Shown here: positions 57,282 through 64,000 of the stretch, in pieces
Layout: every line of letters starts with the position of its first letter
How positions within the stretch are numbered: the first letter of the stretch is position 1
Source of the DNA: G963665925 sp963665925
GTDB lineage: Bacteria; Bacillota; Clostridia; Peptostreptococcales; Acidaminobacteraceae
Direction of reading: 5' to 3'
DNA: 64,000 nt
Assembly (NCBI GenBank): GCA_963665925.1
Contig: OY762511.1
Span: 4,340,001-4,404,000, forward strand
Notes under the pieces: model-generated
What the model was told of the DNA's origin: nothing
Seen by the model: only the letters and a program-made list of their open reading frames with translations
Databases searched by the model: none
Program-made: the position numbers and the translations under genes

Positions 57282-58229
57282 CTACCTCGCTAGGATTGCT
57301 GCCCACTCACCGCGTCTTCTCACTTCAACAATTTCAAAGCCTGATGCTTCAAGGCCCTCTTTAACAGCATCAATCTTGTCATCAATAATGCCGCTTGAAA
57401 TAAAGATACCGCCTGGCTTCATAAAAGTTCTAAGATCCTTTGCAAGCAGGATGATAATGTCTGCAATAATGTTTGCAACAATAATATCCGCTTTTCCAGA
57501 AACAACATCCATCAGATTTCCGTGGTGAACTGTAAAGTTATCAGACACATTATTTCTTACAGCATTTTCATGTGTCGTCATGACAGCTGCTTCATCAAGA
57601 TCAACAGCGATTACAGCCTTTGCCCCTAGCTTAGCCGCTGCAATACCAAGTATACCACTGCCGCAACCGATATCGAACACATCCATGTCTGCAGTGACAT
57701 TCTCTTCAAGCATTTCCATGCACATGCTCGTTGTTTCATGTGTACCCGAACCAAAAGCTCCACCTGGATCGATTTCAATAATCAGCCTGTCATCAGTAGC
57801 TTCATATTCTTCCCAGCTAGGTTTGATAACCAGTCTGTTACCTACTTCGAATGGTTTGTAGTGCTTTTTCCATTCGTTGTTCCAGTCTGTGTTTTCAAGC
57901 TCCTTAACTTCAACTGTAAGCGGGCCGCCATCAAGGCCAAAGCTTTCAATTTGAGAAAGTCTTCCCTTAAGGTGTGTCAGCTTGTCTTCGAGATCACTTG
58001 CACCTACGTCCGCACCATCAAAGTAACACTTTACAACAGCACCGTCGTACTCAAGATGCATTTTCACTTCTTCAATATCAATATAGTCCCAGTCGGACTC
58101 TTTGCTATTTGTATAAACCGGATCGTTAGGGTCTTCTATCAGAACGCCCTCTGCGCCAATTTCATAGAGCATGTTGCTCACCGCTTCTGAAGATTCAGAA
58201 GTTGTTTTAACTTTTATTTCATACCACAT
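57282..58229 (-). CDS. prmA: ribosomal protein L11 methyltransferase PrmA
   Basis: 315 residues. PrmA methylates L11. N-terminal L11-recognition domain (about 1-90: WYEIKVKTTSESSEAVSNMLYEIGAEGVLIED), then Rossmann methyltransferase: EIDPGGAFGSGTHETTSMCMEMLE, DIGCGSGILGIAAAKLGAKAVIAVDLDEAAV, HGNLMDVVSGKADIIVANIIADIII, GGIFISSGIIDDK. Full-length and intact. Operon with rsmE. Confidence 0.96.
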   Translation of the reverse strand: MWYEIKVKTTSESSEAVSNMLYEIGAEGVLIEDPNDPVYTNSKESDWDYIDIEEVKMHLEYDGAVVKCYFDGADVGASDLEDKLTHLKGRLSQIESFGLDGGPLTVEVKELENTDWNNEWKKHYKPFEVGNRLVIKPSWEEYEATDDRLIIEIDPGGAFGSGTHETTSMCMEMLEENVTADMDVFDIGCGSGILGIAAAKLGAKAVIAVDLDEAAVMTTHENAVRNNVSDNFTVHHGNLMDVVSGKADIIVANIIADIIILLAKDLRTFMKPGGIFISSGIIDDKIDAVKEGLEASGFEIVEVRRRGEWAAILAR

Positions 58230-58398
58230 AAGAGGCCTCCATCTTCTAATATCAATATCTGTGCCGTGCTGGTTCCAGCCGTGCTTAAAAATCCAGTAAG
58301 CATTATACCATTACCCTTGCCTACTTCACAAGAACTATTCGCTTGTCGCAAATTTGCGCGATTATCTCTTCCTTAATATAATAGAAGAAAAACACCCA

Positions 58399-59130
58399 TT
58401 ACTTGCTCAGCAAGTCATCAAGTTCCTTGTCCAGTATGTCGAGTTCATCAAGTGCGGGATCAAGTATGTCCTGTGGCATTTTCTCTTCATCGGAGCTCGA
58501 GAGAAATGCTTCAGTTGGTCTGAGTCCCAGTGCTTCAAAAGGATACTCTTCAAAAGCTTCCTCTATATAGCGCTGAAATACTTCCTTTTTCACAATGGGA
58601 CGTCGTTCATCAGGTTCCCTTTCAGCCCGACGCTCTATGTATCTCAAAATACTCCTGAGCTGATCCTGAGGATCCTTGAATCGTATGTCCATCATCTGCT
58701 CGAGCACGGTGACCATTGGCGTCGGAACCCGAACCATGTCGTCAACAATATTCATGATTTCATCTTTAGAAAAATCGCACATATTGTCATAAAAACGCAT
58801 CCTGCTCTCTTCGCTTTCATATATTTTCTTTTTCCCAAGCATCTTCATACCGCGTTTTCGGTCGTAGGCATCCAACCAGACATGGGAATGCCATCCGATC
58901 ATCAGGGCCCAGTCCTCAGGATGTCTGACCACTTCCCTGAATCTTTTGATTATGTTGTCTGCCTGAAAAACACTCCCGCTCAAGCAATGAGAAACGCGAA
59001 AGCTTTTCGTATCTCCTGGATACAGGCAATCTGGCAGTATCGCACCAACCATAAGCGGATAGGCAGTAAGACCCTTGTATCTTTTGGACAACTCTATGGC
59101 AAACATCATATGCAGTGGTAAAGCCGGCAT
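58399..59130 (-). CDS. zinc-dependent phospholipase C-like protein
   Basis: 243 residues from ATG 59130 (GAGAGGG 6-7 bases upstream). N-terminal pattern PALPLHMMFAIELSKRYKGLTAYPLMVGAILPDCLY (His, Asp) and ALMIGWHSHVWLDAYDR (GWxSHxxLD) resemble the zinc-ligand blocks of bacterial zinc-dependent PLC-like proteins, with H8, D35-equivalent and H106 as likely ligands. The acidic tail (DPALDELDILDKELDDLLSK) is unusual. No signal peptide, so it is probably cytosolic. Substrate unknown. Confidence 0.7.
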   Translation of the reverse strand: MPALPLHMMFAIELSKRYKGLTAYPLMVGAILPDCLYPGDTKSFRVSHCLSGSVFQADNIIKRFREVVRHPEDWALMIGWHSHVWLDAYDRKRGMKMLGKKKIYESEESRMRFYDNMCDFSKDEIMNIVDDMVRVPTPMVTVLEQMMDIRFKDPQDQLRSILRYIERRAEREPDERRPIVKKEVFQRYIEEAFEEYPFEALGLRPTEAFLSSSDEEKMPQDILDPALDELDILDKELDDLLSK

Positions 59131-59378
59131 AAGCACCCTCTCTTCTCATACGCATCATAAGTATTTTCATGACCAAATCATAATACGGTCTCGTTTATTT
59201 TACCACTTGAAAGGATAGTCTAAAAGCCTTTGTCCTCGCAAAGAAAATTTGTTTACACTTTTTTGATTGCTTTAAATGAGTTATAAGTGTATGATTAGTA
59301 GGTTGAGTTTCTAACTCCGAAAATTAAAACAAGATGATACGAGTACGTTCGTATATGTATTTATAGAAAGGATTTTTT

Positions 59379-61199
59379 ATGTCACAGCACAAAGATATTA
59401 TGAACATCGCTGTAATTGCCCACGTTGACGCAGGTAAATCAACACTTGTAGATGCACTTTTATCACAGAGCGGTGTTTTTAGAGAAAACGAAGAAGTTGT
59501 AGACTGCGTTATGGACAGCAATGACCTTGAGCGAGAGCGTGGGATCACAATTTACGCGAAGAACTGCGCGATTGAACACAATGGCCTAAAAATCAATATT
59601 GTTGATACGCCTGGCCATGCCGACTTCTCTTCAGAAGTTGAACGTATTATCCGTACAGTTGACTGTGCAATTCTGCTGGTTGACTCAAGTGAAGGACCAA
59701 TGCCTCAAACGCGATTCGTTCTTCAAAAAGCCCTTGAGCAAGGTCTGAAGCCAATTCTTATGATCAATAAGATTGACAAGAAAGACCAACGCGCGGAAGA
59801 AGTTGTCGATATGACATTCGACCTTTTCGCTGACCTCAATGCTACAGACGAGCAGCTTGAATTCCCAATTCTATACGGAATTGCTAAGGAAGGCATTGCC
59901 AAACGCGAAATGGATGATGAGAGCACAAATCTTGATCCCCTGTTTGACCTGCTTAGAGAGCATGTTGATGTGTATCCAAATCAGGACGATGAGCCTCTGC
60001 AGGTACAGATTTCATCCCTTGACTACGATGATTACATCGGCCGACTCGGTATTGGCCGCGTTACACGCGGTACTGTTAAAAAAGGTCAGTCTGTATCCAT
60101 TGCTAGACGTGACGGTTCAGTTACAAGAGGTAAAATTGGACAGGTCTTCATTAATGAAGGTCTTAAGCGTTTTGAAACAGACGCAGCGGGAAGTGGCGAA
60201 ATCGTCGTGCTTTCTGGCATTCCAGATATTATGATTGGTGAGACAATCTGTCTTCCTGACCATGTTGAAGCACTTCCGATGATTGATATCGAAGAGCCTA
60301 CACTTGCTATGAACTTCCTTGTCAACGATTCTCCATTCTGCGGCAAGAGCGGAAAGTTCCTGACAAGCCGTCACCTGAACGCACGACTGGAAAAAGAACT
60401 GGAAGTTAACGTTGGTCTTCGCGTTGAAGAGCTTCCTGGAAAAGATGGCTTCAAGGTTTCAGGCCGTGGTGAACTCCACCTTTCTGTCCTGCTTGAGAAC
60501 ATGCGTCGTGAAGGATACGAGCTTTCAGTTTCAAAGCCGGAAGTACTTCTAAAGACAATTGACGGTGTGACAAATGAGCCGATAGAAACAGTGATCACAA
60601 CTGTACCGGACGCATTTTCAGGTACAGTTATTGCCAAGCTTAACGAACGTAAGGGTGCCATGGTAGCCATGGAGCCTGAGAATGGTTACACGAAAATCAC
60701 TTTCCAGGTGCCCACACGTGGCCTTCTTGGATACAGAAGTGAATTCATCAATGATACGCGCGGTGAAGGTACAATCGTAAGATCATTCTACGCCTACGAA
60801 CCATACAAGGGCGAAATCGCTGGAAGAAGCAACGGTGTTCTTATTTCACAGCAGGGCGGTACAACAATGGCTTACTCACTGTTTAACCTGAGTGAAAGAG
60901 CCCAAATGTTCGTTGGTCCTTCTGTCGATGTTTACGAGGGCATGATTGTTGCTATGAACAGCCGTAAGGACGACATGGTGGTTAACCCTTGTAAGAACAA
61001 GAAACTTACAAACGTGCGTGCATCTGGTTCTGATGAAGCCCTAAAGCTGATTCAACCTCGTGTGTTCACACTTGAAGAAGCGCTTGAGTTTATCGAGCAT
61101 GATGAACTTGTTGAAATCACGCCAGACTCAATCCGTCTAAGAAAGAAAATCCTGAACGCACAAGACCGTATGCGTGCGAACAAGAAAATCAGCCAGTAG
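59379..61199 (+). CDS. typA: ribosome-associated GTPase BipA/TypA
   Basis: 606 residues, AAAGGAT ribosome site. Translational GTPase of the EF-G type. G1 IAHVDAGKSTLVDAL (about 9-23), G2 region RERGITIYAK, G3 DTPGHADFS (about 72-80), G4 NKIDKKDQR (about 126-134), G5 ILYGIAKEG. EF-G-like domains III-V and the BipA-specific C-terminal domain (LTNVRASGSDEALKLIQP...LEFIEHDELVEITPDSIRLRKK) are complete. Plus-strand gene in an otherwise mostly minus region with a strong terminator. Confidence 0.97.
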   Translation: MSQHKDIMNIAVIAHVDAGKSTLVDALLSQSGVFRENEEVVDCVMDSNDLERERGITIYAKNCAIEHNGLKINIVDTPGHADFSSEVERIIRTVDCAILLVDSSEGPMPQTRFVLQKALEQGLKPILMINKIDKKDQRAEEVVDMTFDLFADLNATDEQLEFPILYGIAKEGIAKREMDDESTNLDPLFDLLREHVDVYPNQDDEPLQVQISSLDYDDYIGRLGIGRVTRGTVKKGQSVSIARRDGSVTRGKIGQVFINEGLKRFETDAAGSGEIVVLSGIPDIMIGETICLPDHVEALPMIDIEEPTLAMNFLVNDSPFCGKSGKFLTSRHLNARLEKELEVNVGLRVEELPGKDGFKVSGRGELHLSVLLENMRREGYELSVSKPEVLLKTIDGVTNEPIETVITTVPDAFSGTVIAKLNERKGAMVAMEPENGYTKITFQVPTRGLLGYRSEFINDTRGEGTIVRSFYAYEPYKGEIAGRSNGVLISQQGGTTMAYSLFNLSERAQMFVGPSVDVYEGMIVAMNSRKDDMVVNPCKNKKLTNVRASGSDEALKLIQPRVFTLEEALEFIEHDELVEITPDSIRLRKKILNAQDRMRANKKISQ

Positions 61200-61256
61200 A
61201 AATATCGCATCCAATTCTGGATTTGCTGTTTCTCAAAGTTGAAAATAGTCATAAAG

Positions 61257-61287
61257 AACCCCCAGTGGATCAAATCCGCTGGGGGTT
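61257..61287. terminator. terminator between typA and tdh
   Basis: AACCCCCAGTGGAT pairs with ATCCGCTGGGGGTT around CAA; convergent genes on both sides and A/T-rich ends. Confidence 0.88.
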
Positions 61288-61318
61288 AATTGTTTTATAG
61301 GCTATTACTTATATTGAC

Positions 61319-62356
61319 TTAGCTCCACTCTAGAATAACCTTTCCAGACTGTCCACTCTTCATGATTTCAAAGCCTTTTTCAAACTCAGTATAGTGCATC
61401 CTATGTGTAATCACTTCAGAAACATCAAGGCCAGACTGAAGCATGGCAGTCATCTTGTACCATGTTTCGAACATTTCGCGACCATAGATGCCCTTAATGA
61501 AAAGACCATTAAATACAACTTTATTCCAGTCAACTGGAGTATCAGGACCTTGGATTCCAAGCATGGCGATTTTTCCGCCGTGGAACATATTGTCTACCAT
61601 ATCCTTGAAAGCAGTCGCATTGCCTGACATTTCAAGACCGACATCAAAGCCTTCTTTCATTCCCAGGTCAGCCATGACATCTGTCAGCTTTTCCTTCATT
61701 GGGTTTACAACGCGGTCAGCACCCATTTTCAGCGCAAGACCAAGTCTGTAATCGTTTATATCTGTAACAACAATGTGACGTGCACCTGCGTGTCTCGCAA
61801 TTGCAGCAGCCATGATACCAATTGGACCAGCGCCCGTAATCAGAACATCTTCACCAAGAAGATCATATGAAAGTGCAGTGTGTACTGCATTTCCCAGTGG
61901 ATCCATTATACTGAGCACATCCTCAGGAATTTTGCGATCGCATAGCCATACATTCTGCATTGGAATCGCAGCGTACTCAGCAAAAATACCTGTTCTGTTC
62001 ACGCCGATACCCATTGTATTCTTGCAAAGGTGTCTTCTACCCGCAAGACAGTTACGGCAATGACCACATACAACATGGCCTTCACCTGAAACCAGGTCTC
62101 CAACCTTGTAATCCTTAACACCGCTTCCAATCTCAACGATTTCGCCTACAAACTCATGACCAATTGTCATAGGTACAGGAATTGTCGCCTGTGACCATTC
62201 ATCCCAGTTGTAGATGTGTACATCTGTACCGCAGATTGCAGTCTTCTTCATTTTTATAAGTACATCTTGCTCGCCGACTTCAGGCATATCAACTTCTTCA
62301 AGCCATAGACCCGGCTTCGCATATTTTTTAACTAAAGCTTTCATTTTTTTTTGCAT
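61319..62356 (-). CDS. tdh: L-threonine 3-dehydrogenase (zinc MDR family)
   Basis: 345 residues from ATG 62356 (AGGAGGTG 4-5 bases upstream). Oxidises L-threonine to 2-amino-3-ketobutyrate with NAD. Catalytic zinc: TAICGTDVHIYNWDEWSQ (the block typical of Tdh), HEFVGE. Structural zinc: CGHCRNCLAGRRHLC. NAD site GAGPIGIMAAAIA. Length as E. coli Tdh. A kbl (lyase) gene is not in the window, so the pathway partner lies elsewhere. Confidence 0.95.
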   Translation of the reverse strand: MQKKMKALVKKYAKPGLWLEEVDMPEVGEQDVLIKMKKTAICGTDVHIYNWDEWSQATIPVPMTIGHEFVGEIVEIGSGVKDYKVGDLVSGEGHVVCGHCRNCLAGRRHLCKNTMGIGVNRTGIFAEYAAIPMQNVWLCDRKIPEDVLSIMDPLGNAVHTALSYDLLGEDVLITGAGPIGIMAAAIARHAGARHIVVTDINDYRLGLALKMGADRVVNPMKEKLTDVMADLGMKEGFDVGLEMSGNATAFKDMVDNMFHGGKIAMLGIQGPDTPVDWNKVVFNGLFIKGIYGREMFETWYKMTAMLQSGLDVSEVITHRMHYTEFEKGFEIMKSGQSGKVILEWS

Positions 62357-62466
62357 AACGCACCTCCTAGTGGTATGATACCATATAATGCGCAATCGGT
62401 CATTATATTATACGAGAAACGTTTTCACTATTTTATTAAATCTTTGTCTTATATGGTACACAAAAA

Positions 62467-62491
62467 ACAGTCTCCTCCCACGAGAGACTGT
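62467..62491 (-). terminator. terminator after the GNAT-type gene
   Basis: ACAGTCTC (62467-62474) pairs with GAGACTGT (62484-62491); the minus strand continues TTTTTTGTGT. Confidence 0.75.
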
Positions 62492-62536
62492 AATTGGAAT
62501 TATTAGGCACACTTTCACCCTATATATTACATGCTT

Positions 62537-63109
62537 TTATAAGGACAATTTGAAGAGTGGGCAATCATACACCTTTTTAAACCCGCTTTGCTCAGGTGCT
62601 CGAATGCTCTTGTCAAAGGCAAGCTCCAGACAGACGCTATTGCGCTTGAGGAGTGTCGACTTTTTCACTTCAAGGGTTTCAAAAATACTGTCCATTTGGT
62701 TTTCAAGGTCTGAAGCCTTCAAGTTCTTGGGATACTCAAACACGGCCTGCATGTTCACACGCTTATTGACATGGGCAAGAATTGCATCCAGTTCCTTATC
62801 CCACTTCGTGTCTGCGCCATATAGGGCCACTCCACTCAAATCTTTTTTCTTCATTCTTGGAATAAGTATGTACTTCAAATAAGATATCAATGCGCTGTTA
62901 AAGGTCTCACAGCCTGAATCTCCAATAAAGAAGAGACTTTGCTCGGACTCTGACCATATCATAGCGGTTTGCGGCATCATCACATTATCGACAAATACCC
63001 AACCTGGACGGCGCCCGAATACAACCTCCTGTACCCACTCATCAACTCTTTCTCCACTCAATAGGTATCCAATTGTGCTGAACTGCGATCTGCTGAGTTC
63101 ATAAATCAT
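62537..63109 (-). CDS. GNAT_acetyltran-like protein lacking the C-terminal domain
   Basis: About 190 residues from ATG 63109 (GGAGGTG 6-7 bases upstream). N-terminal part resembles the first domain of the PF12746-type acetyltransferases: GRRPGWVFVDNVMMPQTAMIWSESEQSLFFIGDSGCETFNSALISYLKYILIPRM. Family members usually continue with a GNAT domain carrying the Q/RxxGxG/A loop to about 260 residues, which is missing here; the protein stops at FKKVYDCPLFKLSL. Either a truncated relic or a binding-only variant. Confidence 0.6.
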   Translation of the reverse strand: MIYELSRSQFSTIGYLLSGERVDEWVQEVVFGRRPGWVFVDNVMMPQTAMIWSESEQSLFFIGDSGCETFNSALISYLKYILIPRMKKKDLSGVALYGADTKWDKELDAILAHVNKRVNMQAVFEYPKNLKASDLENQMDSIFETLEVKKSTLLKRNSVCLELAFDKSIRAPEQSGFKKVYDCPLFKLSL

Positions 63110-63157
63110 GCTAACCACCTCCATCTAATAATAGTTGATACGTTTACTGACGTACTG

Positions 63158-64000
63158 TCAATCTATAAGCAATCTCATATACTCCGCATATGATACGCCA
63201 TAGGCCTGCTCCCAGTAGGTATCAAACATGCCGCTGTGCTTCAAGGCTGTAAAGTACTTGGTCAAAATCGATGCCAGAATATCATCTTCTTTCTTCACCG
63301 CCCAACCGATAAATGCCGACTCCGATGACTGAATGGATATTTCAAGGTCCTCAAAATCCTGAAGCACTAGAAAAGCAATATCACTATCGACAATGGCAAA
63401 ATCAGCACCGCCACGACTTACAACATCATAGCTTTCCATATCGGAATAGGTCGGCACGATTTCAACTTGAATGTCATATCTATCGGTAATATCATTTAAG
63501 ATATCCTCATATGCAGTATCCTTGTTGATAGCAGCCGTCAGGCCATTCAGATCTTCCAGTTTCCGTATGCCCGCACCAACGCGTTGGACAATCACCGTAC
63601 TGACTGGAACAACCTCAATTTGGTTGAGAATCTGTTTTCGCCACGCCATATGTGTAAAATTGTCTGCGTAAATATCCACTTCATTGAAAAGATCAGGCAC
63701 ATAGAAATAGGTCGTGTCAAACTTAATATCAGGTGGTGTCACACCGTCCTTCCAAAAGTATTTAGTGAACTGGTCGACTACTGTAACTTTCAGATCAACG
63801 CCAATGACATTTGCTAGTTCATCTGCAAGCACATAATTGAAGCCAGTCTGGTCCTCGCCATCCGTCATGTAGCCAATGACATTGGGCTGCATGGCAACCC
63901 GGAGTTCGCCGCGGGACCTTATCTGATCGATGACTTCCCGCTCCTCGGCTGATAGATTCATGGCCTCCAAAATACTGGCATCCTTCAATATCAAGGTGTA
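63158..64000 (-). CDS. extracellular solute-binding protein, family 3 (partial)
   Basis: The reading frame stays open to the window end, so the 5' end (with any signal peptide) lies outside. The visible 280 residues are the type II periplasmic-binding fold: RSRGELRVAMQPNVIGYMTDGEDQTGFNYVLADELANVIGVDLKVTVVDQ, then VIVQRVGAGIRKLEDLNGLTAAINKDTAYEDILND, GGADFAIVDSDIAFL and ALKHSGMFDTYWEQAYG. Family 3 proteins bind amino acids or act as sensory domains of GGDEF proteins or kinases; with no upstream context the role is open. Confidence 0.85.
   Translation of the reverse strand, partial: YTLILKDASILEAMNLSAEEREVIDQIRSRGELRVAMQPNVIGYMTDGEDQTGFNYVLADELANVIGVDLKVTVVDQFTKYFWKDGVTPPDIKFDTTYFYVPDLFNEVDIYADNFTHMAWRKQILNQIEVVPVSTVIVQRVGAGIRKLEDLNGLTAAINKDTAYEDILNDITDRYDIQVEIVPTYSDMESYDVVSRGGADFAIVDSDIAFLVLQDFEDLEISIQSSESAFIGWAVKKEDDILASILTKYFTALKHSGMFDTYWEQAYGVSYAEYMRLLID

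Noticed and set aside
58354..59121. 255-codon plus-strand frame opposite the PLC-like gene
   Set aside because: Minus strand has the ribosome site and the GWxSHxxLD block; the frame is antisense shadow.
1..64000. rRNA, tRNA or transposase genes
   Set aside because: No cloverleaf, rRNA-like block or transposase motif was seen on reading both strands.

Overview
The window is from a low-to-moderate GC Gram-positive bacterium, most likely a member of the Clostridia. The evidence is the gene content: an S-layer-homology surface protein, AgrC/AgrA-like two-component genes, GHKL and LytTR domains, many clostridial-type small regulators, several TTG and GTG starts with strong AGGAGG ribosome sites, and numerous rho-independent terminators. 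No rRNA, tRNA, CRISPR array or recognisable transposase gene was found. Most genes lie on the minus strand.

Layout. 1-3.9 kb is gene-poor. It holds a GFA-type enzyme, a glycosyltransferase and a YefM-YoeB toxin-antitoxin pair, flanked by two copies of a 160-bp direct repeat. Each copy is the 3' end of a small peptide frame plus its terminator. 4.1-10.1 kb carries a split two-gene permease, a diguanylate cyclase, a MarR-GNAT fusion with its palindromic operator, and two overlapping zinc-ribbon proteins. 10.4-24.3 kb is surface and signalling: a 1564-residue GLUG/Big_5/SLH protein with a 12-bp tandem repeat, an Agr-like kinase and LytTR regulator with a likely LytTR site, a PilZ protein, a DMT exporter facing an XRE-cupin regulator, and a secreted MORN-type protein ending in a transglutaminase fold without catalytic residues.

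24.4-28.9 kb is a compact metabolic unit: an IclR regulator, an unusual ureohydrolase (one metal-ligand Asp replaced by Cys), an Nramp-like transporter lacking the metal-binding signature, and glutaminase. A repeated dyad in the control regions suggests IclR control. 29-45 kb is a mosaic of short single genes: several GNAT acetyltransferases, methyltransferases, VOC, racemase, S66 peptidase, the yjdF gene with its riboswitch, Rrf2 and MarR regulators with their targets, a decayed alpha/beta-hydrolase, and a 131-bp inverted repeat.

44-48 kb contains two MerR regulators. The two minus-strand target promoters (cupin/carboxymuconolactone-decarboxylase, and MerR/DUF3737/MalY) have near-identical sequences with 19-bp spacers. 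48.5-56.4 kb is the most interesting region: a SorC/LsrR-type regulator and an operon of DhaL, a VOC-like protein, a divergent DhaK, an LsrF-type thiolase/aldolase and a DUF1097 membrane protein. It is preceded by a periplasmic-binding-protein/histidine-kinase pair that has no ABC permease and no response regulator. A 16-bp sequence is shared by the regulator promoter and the operon promoter. This looks like an AI-2/Lsr-like ketose pathway in which a DhaKL kinase replaces LsrK. The remainder (56.5-64 kb) is housekeeping: RsmE, PrmA, a PLC-like protein, BipA/TypA, threonine dehydrogenase, a truncated GNAT-type protein and an extracellular solute-binding protein cut by the window edge.
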